Assembly: GCF_040703125.1 (NCBI RefSeq)
Contig: NZ_CP160035.1
Location: 2,197,001-2,261,000 of the forward strand
DNA length: 64,000 nt
From: Flavobacterium ovatum
GTDB taxonomy: Bacteria > Bacteroidota > Bacteroidia > Flavobacteriales > Flavobacteriaceae
Direction: 5' to 3'
Numbering within the stretch: position 1 is the stretch's first letter; every line of letters begins with the position of its first letter. The position numbers were made by a program, and so were the translations under genes. Positions 1 to 9,262 of the stretch are shown piece by piece. The notes under the pieces were generated by a model. The model worked only from the letters and a program-made list of their open reading frames with translations. It did no database searches and was not told where the DNA came from.

Positions 1-2016
1 AAAATCTCTAGCAAGAAAGAACGTTTGATCATACGTTAATCCTTTGGTTAATTGTTTAATAGTTGCTAAATCCTCCTTTGAAAATTGAAAAGCGGGTTTG
101 GTGTAAATATTGATTGAATTGGGAATTATTTTGTTTTTTTGTGTCAAATACGCATTGAGTTTTTTGGCTTCCTTCAAGCTGTCTTTAATGGTTTTTAGCA
201 TTTCGCTATCGTTCACTTTGGTGATTTCAAAATCTTCATCAATTTGGAATAAATTTCCGTCTGAATAGAGATAGTCTTTGTAAATCATTTCGTTGATGCT
301 TCCTTTATTTTGCATAATAGGAATTTTGTGAATGTTGCGAAACTTTTGAACCGTATCCAAACCTGTACTCATCCATGCTGTTTGTTCCATTTTATTCATT
401 TTATAATTGTTCATTAAAAATGAAATTAAACTTGGTGTAATATCCCAATGAGAAGAAACTGATTTAAACGTTTGTGGTTTTTTCAACAAAGGACTGTATA
501 GGTACAATGGGACATGAAAACGGCATAACTTGTCTTTTTGAGCAATTGGAATCAAGCGGTGGTCACCCGTGATAACGAAAATGGTGTTTTTATATTCAGG
601 TCTTTTGGCATAATCATTCATGAATTTTTTAATTGAATGATCAGTATATAACAAACACGCAAAAATATCTTTATAGGTTTCCACTTCTGATTTGGATACT
701 TGTAATGTTTTATTGGTATTGAGGATGCTATCCACTTTTTTAAGATATTCCTTTTTGGCAGGGAAATCAAAAGGTTCGTGATTGGTCAAGGTCATAATAA
801 TGTCCAATCGTGGTGATTTTTTTTCGTCCAATTCAGAAAGCATTTTTTTGAAAATTTCTTCATCAGGATACCCCCAAGTAAAGCCCCCTGAATTGGCTTT
901 GGTTTTTTCGTAACCAGGACCAAATTTATTAATATCAATAACATTGTCGATGCCGTTGTATTCAAGAAAATTGATTTTTCGGTCAAAGCTAGATTCATCA
1001 CCACAATAAAAAGAAGTGTTGTACTCATTGGCTTTTAAAATACTTACTAAAGAAATATTAGAGGGCAATGGATTCATTTCTAAAAAACCTTTCTCTCCAT
1101 AAGGTAAAGAACCTAAGATAGATGGCAAAGCACCAAATGTACGGCCAGCATTACTCACGAAATTTTCCCAATAAAGTGATTTTGGAACCAAAGAGTCTAA
1201 GTAAGGAGTAAAACCTCTGTAAGCATTTTTACCAATAAATTCGGTTCCTAAACCTTCTACGATAATCATAACGATATTAGGTTTTTCTTCATTGATTTGA
1301 AAAAAAGGGGATAATACATCGGGAGTAGCATCAAAGGGTTGTACTAATGGATATTCTTTTTTGTAAAATAATTTATCTGCGTCAAACTCATTTTTATCTG
1401 TTTGATACCTGATAATGTCAGACGTGAAAAAAGCAAGTTTATTTTGATTTTTTGAATCAGAAAAATCAGAAATAAAAATTTTTAAACCTAACGTCAGTAG
1501 TACTAAACTACCCAAAGCTATGTAAGCCGTTTTGGTTAAAACGTATTTTGAAGTGTATTTATTAATTACCAGATATAGCAATGGAAACAGAATAAATGGA
1601 ACAAAATAAAGTATGGATAGCGATTCAGATGCAGTTACCGTTGTGAACATATCATCAATAGAATAGCCTAAAAAGTCAGCTCCAAGATTAACAAGTGTAG
1701 TCAAATGATATTTAGTCAATGCAAATTGTCCAATAATAATCAAACCAAATATCACTTTGATACTAACAATGTCCCAAGGTTTTTTTATATACCCTAATAG
1801 TAGGAACAAAGGGTAAATTAAGGCACTGATGATTAAAACTGTCCAGAAATCATTGAGCAATTTAAAAGAAAAAGCTGTAATAATATTTGAAAGTTCGATT
1901 CCGTTAGCCATTTTTGAAAAAATTTCAAAAAGACTAATGAGCCAGAAGGTAAGAATTAATGAAAGGCTTAAGTATAGATAAGATGAACTAGTTCTTAGTT
2001 GTTCCTTTATTTTCAT
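1..2016 (-). CDS. LTA synthase family sulfatase-like membrane enzyme (3' end outside window)
   Basis: This 672-codon reading frame runs off the left edge, so the C-terminus is missing. About five hydrophobic segments fill the first 180 residues, followed by an extracytoplasmic alkaline-phosphatase/sulfatase-fold domain. Visible landmarks are IVEGLG with metal-ligand Glu254, GRTFGALPS with the presumed Thr293 nucleophile, and a late TGDHR motif. This layout matches LTA synthase-type phosphoglycerol or phosphoethanolamine transferases. Bacteroidota lack lipoteichoic acid, so the acceptor is probably a periplasmic glycan or lipid (inference). It starts 27 bases after the glycosyltransferase gene on the same strand, so it looks like the last gene of that cluster and may decorate its product. 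Confidence 0.85.
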   Translation of the reverse strand, partial: MKIKEQLRTSSSYLYLSLSLILTFWLISLFEIFSKMANGIELSNIITAFSFKLLNDFWTVLIISALIYPLFLLLGYIKKPWDIVSIKVIFGLIIIGQFALTKYHLTTLVNLGADFLGYSIDDMFTTVTASESLSILYFVPFILFPLLYLVINKYTSKYVLTKTAYIALGSLVLLTLGLKIFISDFSDSKNQNKLAFFTSDIIRYQTDKNEFDADKLFYKKEYPLVQPFDATPDVLSPFFQINEEKPNIVMIIVEGLGTEFIGKNAYRGFTPYLDSLVPKSLYWENFVSNAGRTFGALPSILGSLPYGEKGFLEMNPLPSNISLVSILKANEYNTSFYCGDESSFDRKINFLEYNGIDNVIDINKFGPGYEKTKANSGGFTWGYPDEEIFKKMLSELDEKKSPRLDIIMTLTNHEPFDFPAKKEYLKKVDSILNTNKTLQVSKSEVETYKDIFACLLYTDHSIKKFMNDYAKRPEYKNTIFVITGDHRLIPIAQKDKLCRFHVPLYLYSPLLKKPQTFKSVSSHWDITPSLISFLMNNYKMNKMEQTAWMSTGLDTVQKFRNIHKIPIMQNKGSINEMIYKDYLYSDGNLFQIDEDFEITKVNDSEMLKTIKDSLKEAKKLNAYLTQKNKIIPNSINIYTKPAFQFSKEDLATIKQLTKGLTYDQTFFLARDF

Positions 2017-2043
2017 GCTTTTAAAATTATATTTTTTGCCAAT

Positions 2044-3474
2044 TTAGTTATTTGTCATTCCTTTTCTGGTCATTTCACCCCATTTTATTTTTTTGTTAAA
2101 ATAATAATCAAAGTTTCCTTTGATAGCGGCGTATAAAACAAAAGGATGATTGATAAAAGGTTCTAAGAAAGCCGTTTTAACTAGTTGGTAACCAATTCCT
2201 TTTTTTTTATATTGATGATAGGTGTGCTCTTCGGTTATGATGGTCACAATTGAGAAAAAAACAGTAAATAAATAGGCAACAATAATAAAAGCAATAGCAT
2301 AATCCCATTTTACACTTTGCATTGCAATAAGAAACAGAAAATAAAACAGTCCAATTACTTCGATAATAGGTGCAATCCTTTCAAAAATTAACCAATAGGG
2401 ATAACTAATCGTTCCTAATGAATTGTAATCAGAGTTAAATCCTATTTTTTTGTGTTTCTTCAAGGTTTCAATCGTTCCACGAGTCCATCTATTTCTTTGA
2501 GAAATAAAAATTTTATAAGTATCGGGAGCTTCGGTCCAACAAAGAGGATCGGGGATATAGGCTACTTTATATTTTATTTTTTGTTCCTCCATACGTCGTC
2601 TCATTCTGACGATAATTTCCATATCTTCTCCAACAGTATTGGTGTCATAACCTCCAACATCAATAGCTGTTTTCTTGTCAAACATTCCAAAAGCGCCTGA
2701 AATTACTAGTAAACCATTCAATTTACTCCAAGCCATTCTTCCTAATAAAAAGGCTCTTAGGTATTCTAATATCTGACCTCTTACCAAGTCATTTTTCGGC
2801 ATATTTACATCAAGAAGTTTTCCGTCTTTTATTACACAAGAATTAGCAATTCTAATTACTCCACCTGCTGCAATAACCTTGTGGTCAGTAGACTCTAGAA
2901 ATGGTTTTATCATTTTTTGTAAAGCATCCTCCATTAGTAAACAATCGACATCAATACAAGCTACATATTTATTTGTACTGATATTTAGACCTGTATTTAA
3001 TGCATCTGCTTTTCCTCCATTTTCTTTATCAACAACGATTAATTTTTCAAAAGCAGGATTGGTTGACTTGAAAATCCCTTCGCGTAAAGGTTTTGTTGGT
3101 ATTTGTTCATTGATTAAATAATCTACTTTGACTAGATCGTAGGCTTTTATTAATTTTTCAAGACTATCATCTTTACTTCCGTCATTTACAATAATGACAT
3201 CATAATTCACATAGTGACTTGACAACAGGGATCTAACATTTTCAACAACGTTTAAGGTTTCGTTATAGGCTGGTGCTATGATTGAAATAGAAGGTGAAAT
3301 AGATGATGACAAAATTTCTTTGTAATTTACAAAGCTGTTTTTTTTCATATAATTAACCGTTTCAAAACCTGAAATTATAGCTAATATGATATAGGATAGT
3401 ATGGCTGAAAAAGCAAAACCATAAAAAATTAATTCTAAAATGGTAGTTATTATATCAGGTATATTTGTAATCAT
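2044..3474 (-). CDS. Processive family 2 glycosyltransferase (PgaC/BcsA-like)
   Basis: A 476-residue inner-membrane glycosyltransferase with one N-terminal membrane segment (about 10-36) and two or three C-terminal ones (about 365-430) around a cytoplasmic GT-A domain. All processive GT2 hallmarks are visible: NDGS (97-100), the DxD motif DVD (175-177), GED (282-284) and the acceptor motif QRNRW (326-330). Such enzymes polymerise a beta-linked polysaccharide and export it through the membrane; poly-N-acetylglucosamine, hyaluronan and cellulose synthases share the plan. The substrate cannot be told from sequence. Its stop and the neighbouring HEAT gene are two bases apart, and the response regulator follows, so the four genes are probably co-transcribed. 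Confidence 0.9.
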   Translation of the reverse strand: MITNIPDIITTILELIFYGFAFSAILSYIILAIISGFETVNYMKKNSFVNYKEILSSSISPSISIIAPAYNETLNVVENVRSLLSSHYVNYDVIIVNDGSKDDSLEKLIKAYDLVKVDYLINEQIPTKPLREGIFKSTNPAFEKLIVVDKENGGKADALNTGLNISTNKYVACIDVDCLLMEDALQKMIKPFLESTDHKVIAAGGVIRIANSCVIKDGKLLDVNMPKNDLVRGQILEYLRAFLLGRMAWSKLNGLLVISGAFGMFDKKTAIDVGGYDTNTVGEDMEIIVRMRRRMEEQKIKYKVAYIPDPLCWTEAPDTYKIFISQRNRWTRGTIETLKKHKKIGFNSDYNSLGTISYPYWLIFERIAPIIEVIGLFYFLFLIAMQSVKWDYAIAFIIVAYLFTVFFSIVTIITEEHTYHQYKKKGIGYQLVKTAFLEPFINHPFVLYAAIKGNFDYYFNKKIKWGEMTRKGMTNN

Positions 3475-3476
3475 AA

Positions 3477-4583
3477 CTAACTGGCTTTAATTAGACTTGT
3501 ATCTTCTAAGTTTTCTTTGATAACTCTATCCATATTAATGGTATTAGCATCATTAATATCTATTATTTTAATAATATTTTTGGCAGCATTTCTAATCTCA
3601 AAATTTTCATGAGTAGTATATTGCATTATAAATGATTCGTCAACTGTAATAAGGATTCCTTCATCTATGGTAAAGAAAGCTATTTGTTCTTCAATAGTTC
3701 TTTCTTCAATTTGGTCTTTCAACAATTCAATTGCCTCAAAAATTCCTAAATGAGCAACAATTTCAATAGTTTGAATTCTTATTTCTTGATTAGGATGATT
3801 TAATAATTTTAAAATTTCATCTTTGGCCTCAAACTGATTGTAAATTTTAGCCAATTTTAAAGCAAAAGAAATAACAGAGTGATTTGAGGATTGTAACCAG
3901 TGTGTAATGTCTGGAAGCTTGTGATTCTCGGTTTTTTGAAGGATTTCTAATAATTGAATTTGATCCCACTCAGAGAGTTGCGTTTTTAAAACATTTAAAA
4001 ACTCCAGTCCATCAAATGAAAATAATTTAACGAGATAAAATTGGATCTCTCTACGAACTTCTTTTTTAGGATGATTGATGTGTGCAATTATTTCATCATG
4101 AACTTCTTTAATTTCAAATTGTGTTAACTCTTTTATCGCTCTTGCAATTACATCCCATTTTTTTTCTTTTAATTTAGAAGAAGCTTGGTTAATAAATCCA
4201 GTCTTATAATATAATTGTTGAATAGCCTCAGCTGTTTCCCCTGAAATTTCATTTCTTAATTTCAATAAAGTGTTGATGATTATCTTTCTTTTCAGACCGC
4301 TTGCAGCACATTTTTTTAAATAGTTTATGATTTTTTGCTGTTCATTACTGATTTCTTCCTCCTCATTTCCAGCATATAAATATTCAATAAGATCAGATTC
4401 GTATTTTTTTCTGTAGGTAGCTTGAATTCGTTCCTTACTTCTCAATCGAGCTCTTAAATATTTTAAATAAGATACTAATAGTATGATTGTTAAAAAGAAA
4501 CCAGCACTCAAAATCCATGACAATTGGATAATTGTAGGAGCATGTTTGATGTATTCAATAAAATTTTGAGATAAGTTTACCAT
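3477..4583 (-). CDS. Membrane-anchored HEAT-repeat protein
   Basis: A 368-residue protein with one membrane segment near residues 17-40 followed by a basic stretch and a long helical domain. Several units with the HEAT pattern are visible, for example around HPKKEVRREIQFYLVKLF, HPNQEIRIQTIEIVAHLG and HENFEIRNAAKNIIKII. Helical repeat proteins of this type are scaffolds and not enzymes. It lies between a single-domain response regulator and a processive glycosyltransferase. I infer that it may couple the phosphorylated regulator to the synthase at the inner membrane. No catalytic motif was seen. Confidence 0.8.
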   Translation of the reverse strand: MVNLSQNFIEYIKHAPTIIQLSWILSAGFFLTIILLVSYLKYLRARLRSKERIQATYRKKYESDLIEYLYAGNEEEEISNEQQKIINYLKKCAASGLKRKIIINTLLKLRNEISGETAEAIQQLYYKTGFINQASSKLKEKKWDVIARAIKELTQFEIKEVHDEIIAHINHPKKEVRREIQFYLVKLFSFDGLEFLNVLKTQLSEWDQIQLLEILQKTENHKLPDITHWLQSSNHSVISFALKLAKIYNQFEAKDEILKLLNHPNQEIRIQTIEIVAHLGIFEAIELLKDQIEERTIEEQIAFFTIDEGILITVDESFIMQYTTHENFEIRNAAKNIIKIIDINDANTINMDRVIKENLEDTSLIKAS

Positions 4584-4602
4584 AAATAATAGAATTTAAA
4601 GA

Positions 4603-4971
4603 TTAACGAAGCAATCTTTTGGTTCTGATAATTAGTTCGTTGGGACTGAACGGCTTGCTCATGAAATCGGTTGCACCTAAATTAAAGGCATTCAAAACCA
4701 TCTCTTCTTGACCAGCAGAGGAGAAAACAACAATTGGCGTTAGTAATGCCAGCTTGTTCCTTACATGACTTATTACTTCTAGACCGCTTACAAAAGGCAT
4801 CATGATATCCGTTAGAATCATATCAGGGTTATGCTCTTCAATTAGGTTAATAGCCTCTTTACCATTACCTGCAATTAAAAGATGATAACCTTCCTTTTCT
4901 AATTTGAATTTTAGCAATAATGAAAGAATCGAGTTGTCTTCAGCTAAAACAATTTTTTTTGAGATATTCAT
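4603..4971 (-). CDS. Single-domain response regulator (CheY-like)
   Basis: The 122-residue product is only a receiver domain, with no DNA-binding output. The acidic pocket (Glu11, Asp12), the phospho-acceptor Asp55 in LTDIMMP, the switch Ser84/Ser85 and Lys106 in SKPFSP are all present, so it should be phosphorylatable. No histidine kinase is nearby. Being first in a run with a HEAT protein and a glycosyltransferase, it probably acts by protein-protein contact, comparable to other polysaccharide synthases switched by receiver domains or second messengers (inference). Confidence 0.92.
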   Translation of the reverse strand: MNISKKIVLAEDNSILSLLLKFKLEKEGYHLLIAGNGKEAINLIEEHNPDMILTDIMMPFVSGLEVISHVRNKLALLTPIVVFSSAGQEEMVLNAFNLGATDFMSKPFSPNELIIRTKRLLR

Positions 4972-5016
4972 TATAGGTTAAGTTATTAAGTTAAGATTTG
5001 GAATGTTTGGGCATAT

Positions 5017-5024
5017 CAAATATA
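5017..5024 (-). promoter_or_regulatory. Candidate -7 element for the response regulator cluster
   Basis: The minus strand reads TATATTTG, matching the Bacteroidota -7 consensus TAnnTTTG, about 46 bases upstream of the response regulator start. No convincing -33 TTTG was found at the right spacing. Confidence 0.4.
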
Positions 5025-5146
5025 CTACAATATTTTTGTTTTAATCGATAAAACGTATAAAAACACCGATTAAGTACATCTATTATGCGTTATTGGGTAT
5101 AAATACTACAGTTTTGTTCTTGAAATAAAATTATAGATTTACTAAG

Positions 5147-5188
5147 AAACCTCAATGGATTAATAAAAATTAAATTTCGAGGTTTTTT
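5147..5188 (-). terminator. Possible weak terminator after the TIGR02757 gene
   Basis: AAACCTC and GAGGTTT form a stem around a long AT-rich loop. Read on the minus strand it lies downstream of the TIGR02757 stop and ends in a short T-rich tract. The loop is long, so the call is weak. Confidence 0.35.
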
Positions 5189-5241
5189 AAAGAATATCCT
5201 TAATAAAAACAGTAAGTTTAGAAAAGAGAAGAAGAATAAGG

Positions 5242-6006
5242 TTAAAATCCTTCAAATACTCCTAGTCCAAATAGGGCAAAATCATATTTGGAAGGATCAA
5301 TAGGATCTAATTCTCGAAGTTGTGAATCGAGTTCCTTTAGTGCCTTGGCGTCATTTTGTTTTCGGGTTAGTAAGCCTAGTTTTCTAGCAACATTACCAGA
5401 ATGTACATCTAGAGGACATGAAAGTGCTGCCATTGAGATGGTTTTCCAGATGCCTAAATCCACTCCCTTATTGTCTTGACGACACATCCAGCGTAGGTAC
5501 ATATTGATTCGTTTTGCCGCCGAACCGTTCAAAGGGTCTGAAATGTGTTTTTGAGTTCTGCTTAAATGTGGGATTTCAAAGAAAGTTTTTTTGAATTCAG
5601 ATATGCTTTTTTGCATCGAATGCGGTTCTTGGTTTCTAGCAAAAACGGCTTCTAGTCCATTATGATTACTGTAGATATTTCGAAGACTTTGAATGAAAAA
5701 AGAAAAATCATAACTATTGAAAGTTCTGTGAACAAAAGATTCTAATCGTTCCAAGTCATCTTCGGTATGTGACATCACAAAATCATAAGGAGTATTTCCC
5801 ATCATATCCATCATGCGATGACTATTCTTAATAATCATGGTGCGATTACCCCAAGCAATTGTTGCACTCAAAAAGCCAGCAATTTCAATGTCCTCTTTCT
5901 GGGTAAATATATGCGGAATTTGTACAGGATCAGTTTCAATAAAATCTAGGGTATTGTATTGAATAACTTTTTCGTCTAGGAAGTCTTTGAGTTCAGTTTT
6001 ATTCAT
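5242..6006 (-). CDS. TIGR02757 (DUF2400) family protein
   Basis: A 254-residue soluble protein that I recognise as the TIGR02757 family, common in Bacteroidota and spirochaetes and of unproven function. It is helical, with an early IAGFLSATIAWGNR segment and a C-terminal stretch combining YLRWMCR, LDVHSGNVARKLGL and FALFGLGVF. The DxH followed by RxLGL, then an acidic helix and a GLG turn, has the order seen at the end of HhH-GPD DNA glycosylases, so a distant relation is possible (inference). Its ATG directly abuts the stop codon of the upstream membrane protein gene, so translation is probably coupled. Confidence 0.85.
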   Translation of the reverse strand: MNKTELKDFLDEKVIQYNTLDFIETDPVQIPHIFTQKEDIEIAGFLSATIAWGNRTMIIKNSHRMMDMMGNTPYDFVMSHTEDDLERLESFVHRTFNSYDFSFFIQSLRNIYSNHNGLEAVFARNQEPHSMQKSISEFKKTFFEIPHLSRTQKHISDPLNGSAAKRINMYLRWMCRQDNKGVDLGIWKTISMAALSCPLDVHSGNVARKLGLLTRKQNDAKALKELDSQLRELDPIDPSKYDFALFGLGVFEGF

Positions 6007-7683
6007 TTATAGTGATTTAGCGTAAAAGCCATCTTTTAAATTTATTGTTCTCATTTGAGGTGCTATTTTGTAATATTTTTCAAAATACTCTATTTGGTTT
6101 TGACTAACACAAGGTATTCTCCCATCTCCTGTTTCCCAAAAAAAAGAATTGTTTACGGGGGAGTTGAACTCTAAATTACCGTTTTTAATAGTCTTATATT
6201 TAATGTCAAACTTAGAGTTTTTATGAGGATGAAAAATTTCATCGATATTAAAAATACTATTATTTGTCAAATTTGTATTTTTTGTTAAAACACTTAAATT
6301 AATCGGTATAAATAGAGTTATAGCGACAATTAATACTGACAAGTAAAGAGTGGTGATGATTTTTTTTTCATTATTTAAAATCAAAGAGATAATCATCAAT
6401 AAAAATAATAATACGAAATTCATGAAAAACCGATATTGTGGTGAGGACAATAGTAACAATGTGACATGAAATAAAAACACAGTATACAAACTCCAAAAAT
6501 ATTTTTTATTAAAAAACAGTTTTATAAAAAAGGGCATAATAATGATTAAAACTATGATTAATTTATTTATTATACCATCTAAAAAAGGCCTGCAAAGCCA
6601 GATTTTGAAAATTCCGAATGGACTCATTTGTTCAAATTGAATCTTGGTTATGGCGAAAGAATCTCTTCTGTTTTCGTCATAATAAAAATGAGCAATTGAC
6701 TCTGGGATTTGAAAATCAAAAGAAAATGGGTTTGTAGTAATTGGAAATAAAGGGTAGCCGCTAATCAAGGTATTCTTTGTCAGAAAAAGCAATACTACTA
6801 GAGAGCCGATGATGATTGATGTTGTTATTTTTAGTGTGCGATGTTTGAAAAACAGAAATAATAAAATTAAAGTTATCGCAATGAAGGTTACTTTTATATA
6901 AACAATAAAGAAGACAAATATTGCTATCAGATTAAATGTTTCTATAGAAATGTTGTTGTAGTCTTTTATAAATAAATAAAAAATTATAAAAGACAAAATG
7001 TAAACTGGTAAATCCGTTGAAGGACTGCTAATAAATGGGAATAAAAAAACATTAGACAAAGGTAATAAACCTATAATTAGGGCATTTTTTTCTTTGGTTT
7101 TAAAAAACGAATTGAGATGAGAAATGGCAAAAATATTCCCTAACAGAAGGCAAAATCCGCTTAAGTCATTGAAGTTTTTATAAATAAAAGAAAAATTGTA
7201 AGCACTTTGTGTAATGTGCCAACCACTAGTTTGTGCTAATGAAAGATGTAAGTTAGCCAAGCCTTTTACAAACCCATAATTATTGATCCATTTGATGGTT
7301 TGGATGTAGTAAGATTCGTTGTCTATGATATACGGTACAGCAGCGCATTGTGCTAAAATTAAAAAGGATATGATTGTTAGTATTATTTTTAAAGAACGAC
7401 TAAGTGATTTTAATTGTCTAAAAAATAATTTGTAAATAACAAGAACTTCACTTTTTAATTTTAAAAATAAAATGCCATTGAGGACTAGTAAAAACAAGTG
7501 AAATTCAATATTTATTCTTCCAAAAATAGCCCAAAAACTAGCTAAAATTGTAGTTGTAAATAATCCTAGTAGTGAACAAATAACAAAATTTGTATTTTTC
7601 AGTTGAGTTACTTTATTTAATAGCACACCAAGATTTATGGTGGAAAATATAATATAAATCCAACTAATTAGGATCAGAATCAT
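6007..7683 (-). CDS. Polytopic membrane protein, possibly LIC_10190-type or GT39-like
   Basis: A 558-residue integral membrane protein with a dozen or so hydrophobic segments and a hydrophilic C-terminal tail of about 90 residues. It begins with MILILISWIYIIFSTINLGV and contains a loop with PYIIDNESYYIQTIKWINNYG. An early acidic loop followed by many membrane helices recalls GT-C-fold glycosyltransferases and the LIC_10190 family of membrane proteins. I am not certain of the family, and no substrate can be named. It lies two bases from the ABC ATPase gene upstream and touches the TIGR02757 gene downstream. Confidence 0.7.
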   Translation of the reverse strand: MILILISWIYIIFSTINLGVLLNKVTQLKNTNFVICSLLGLFTTTILASFWAIFGRINIEFHLFLLVLNGILFLKLKSEVLVIYKLFFRQLKSLSRSLKIILTIISFLILAQCAAVPYIIDNESYYIQTIKWINNYGFVKGLANLHLSLAQTSGWHITQSAYNFSFIYKNFNDLSGFCLLLGNIFAISHLNSFFKTKEKNALIIGLLPLSNVFLFPFISSPSTDLPVYILSFIIFYLFIKDYNNISIETFNLIAIFVFFIVYIKVTFIAITLILLFLFFKHRTLKITTSIIIGSLVVLLFLTKNTLISGYPLFPITTNPFSFDFQIPESIAHFYYDENRRDSFAITKIQFEQMSPFGIFKIWLCRPFLDGIINKLIIVLIIIMPFFIKLFFNKKYFWSLYTVFLFHVTLLLLSSPQYRFFMNFVLLFLLMIISLILNNEKKIITTLYLSVLIVAITLFIPINLSVLTKNTNLTNNSIFNIDEIFHPHKNSKFDIKYKTIKNGNLEFNSPVNNSFFWETGDGRIPCVSQNQIEYFEKYYKIAPQMRTINLKDGFYAKSL

Positions 7684-7684
7684 T

Positions 7685-8347
7685 TTAGTTAATTATTTGA
7701 CCATCCATCATCACTAACTTTCTATCAGCCATATTAGCCAGTTCTTCATTATGAGTAACGATGACAAAAGTTTGTCCAAATTCATCTCTTAGCTTGAAAA
7801 ATAATTGGTGTAAATTTTCTGCTGAAACAGTATCGAGATTCCCTGAAGGTTCATCTGCAAAAATAATGGCAGGTTTATTAATCAAAGCTCTCGCTACTGC
7901 TACACGTTGCTGCTCTCCACCCGATAGTTCGTTAGGTTTGTGATTGATTCGGTGCGAAAGACCTAGGTATTCCAATAGTCTTTTCGCTTCCGTTTCCGTT
8001 TCTTTTTTTGACTTGTTTGCAATAAAGGCTGGGATACATACATTTTCCAAAGCGGTAAACTCAGGTAGCAACTGATGAAACTGAAATATAAAACCCAAAT
8101 TCAAGTTACGGAATTGAGATAATTTTTTATCGTTAAGAGTTAAAATGTCGTCACCGTTGATTTTTAGCTCGATATTACTATCTTTTTCGGGTTTATCCAA
8201 AGTGCCTAATATTTGCAACAGTGTTGTTTTTCCAGCTCCTGAAGCGCCTACAATGGAAACTATTTCACCTTTTTGTATGTGCAAATCTACTCCTTTGAGA
8301 ACATGAAGTTGATCGTAATATTTATGTAGATTTTTTGCTTGAATCAT
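7685..8347 (-). CDS. ABC transporter ATP-binding protein, LolD/MacB-type
   Basis: A 220-residue ATPase counted from the internal start [11 protein letters not shown]; an upstream in-frame ATG at 8392 would add 15 residues that look unlike the family. Walker [10 protein letters not shown] (34-42), Q-loop, signature LSGGEQQR (141-148), Walker B IIFADEP (161-167) and the switch histidine in VTHNEE are intact. The motifs [15 protein letters not shown] and GNLD are typical of the LolD/MacB/FtsE group, which drives lipoprotein release or MacB-type efflux. No permease gene is adjacent, as is usual for LolD-like ATPases in Flavobacteriia. Confidence 0.88.
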   Translation of the reverse strand: MIQAKNLHKYYDQLHVLKGVDLHIQKGEIVSIVGASGAGKTTLLQILGTLDKPEKDSNIELKINGDDILTLNDKKLSQFRNLNLGFIFQFHQLLPEFTALENVCIPAFIANKSKKETETEAKRLLEYLGLSHRINHKPNELSGGEQQRVAVARALINKPAIIFADEPSGNLDTVSAENLHQLFFKLRDEFGQTFVIVTHNEELANMADRKLVMMDGQIIN

Positions 8348-8457
8348 TTGAACCAATTTTAGCAAAGAAACAAAGATTTTGCTCAAATTCATATTCTTTT
8401 GCTATTAAGAAAGATAAATTTTAGTTAAAAACAATCTTTTAAATCCACATAATAACC

Positions 8458-8465
8458 TAAATTTG
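8458..8465 (+). promoter_or_regulatory. Candidate -7 element upstream of msrA
   Basis: TAAATTTG fits the TAnnTTTG consensus and sits about 73 bases before the msrA start. No TTTG is visible at the usual -33 position. Confidence 0.35.
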
Positions 8466-8537
8466 AGAGAATAGTAATTCATCGTTATGAGTTACAGCTT
8501 AAGAACAATTATTATAAATACATATTAAAAAAGAAGC

Positions 8538-9083
8538 ATGAATCAATCAATAGAAAATGAAGTTGCAATATTTGGAGGAGGATGCTTTTGGTGTACAGAA
8601 GCTTTTTTTACAGAACTTAAAGGTGTACAATCTATTGCTCCAGGTTATATTGGGGGAGAAGTGGTAAATCCTACCTACGAAGCAGTTTGCACAGGTACTA
8701 CAGGTCATGCAGAAGCGGTTAAAATCGAATTCAATCCTGCTGAAATTAGTTACGAGCTGCTTTTAGAAGTTTTTTTTGCTACGCATGATCCCACAACTTT
8801 AAATCGTCAAGGAAATGATAGAGGGACACAATATAGAAGTGAGATTTTCTATACTAACAATCAGCAAAAACAATTAGCGGGAGCATACATTGAATTCCTT
8901 ACGCAAGAGCAGGCCTTTCCGGATCCAATAGTGACAAAAATAACTGAAGCGACGACTTATTATGTTGCTGAGAATTACCATCATAACTATTATAGTGGTA
9001 ATAAAGAACAGGGATATTGTTCTTTTGTAATTACACCAAAACTTGAAAAATTCAAGAAGATTTATTCCGATATATTAAAATAA
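8538..9083 (+). CDS. msrA: Peptide-methionine (S)-S-oxide reductase MsrA
   Basis: A 181-residue cytosolic enzyme that reduces the S epimer of methionine sulfoxide in damaged proteins. The catalytic motif GGCFWCTE is at the N-terminus, with nucleophile Cys16; the conserved GYxGG region, the HDPTTLNRQGNDRGTQYRS segment and a resolving Cys in EQGYCSF near the C-terminus are all present. Length matches the single-domain MsrA form without a fused MsrB. It stands alone, divergent from the ABC ATPase gene. Confidence 0.97.
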   Translation: MNQSIENEVAIFGGGCFWCTEAFFTELKGVQSIAPGYIGGEVVNPTYEAVCTGTTGHAEAVKIEFNPAEISYELLLEVFFATHDPTTLNRQGNDRGTQYRSEIFYTNNQQKQLAGAYIEFLTQEQAFPDPIVTKITEATTYYVAENYHHNYYSGNKEQGYCSFVITPKLEKFKKIYSDILK

Positions 9084-9136
9084 TAACACTATTTGTGTTT
9101 TGAATCTTCTGGGGTAAAATTGTAAATAATGTAAGC

Positions 9137-9190
9137 TGAGCACAGTTGAAACCTTGTTTATGGGTAATGATAAATCTCGACTGCACTCGA
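9137..9190. repeat. Imperfect inverted repeat of the GCAGTCGAGA type
   Basis: TGAGCACAGTTGAAA is followed after about 23 bases by its approximate complement TCTCGACTGCACTCGA. A cleaner copy of the same palindrome occurs at 39070-39107. It looks like a dispersed intergenic repeat. Confidence 0.55.
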
Positions 9191-9262
9191 TTTGACAAAA
9201 TAGGTCCTATTAAATTCAAAGTCTAATTTAGTTTAATTTGGGTGTGATTAAAAAAAGTAATT

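Noticed and set aside
792..1028. Open frame of 78 codons on the minus strand inside the LTA-synthase-like gene
   Set aside because: It is in another frame of a longer gene that has clear catalytic motifs.
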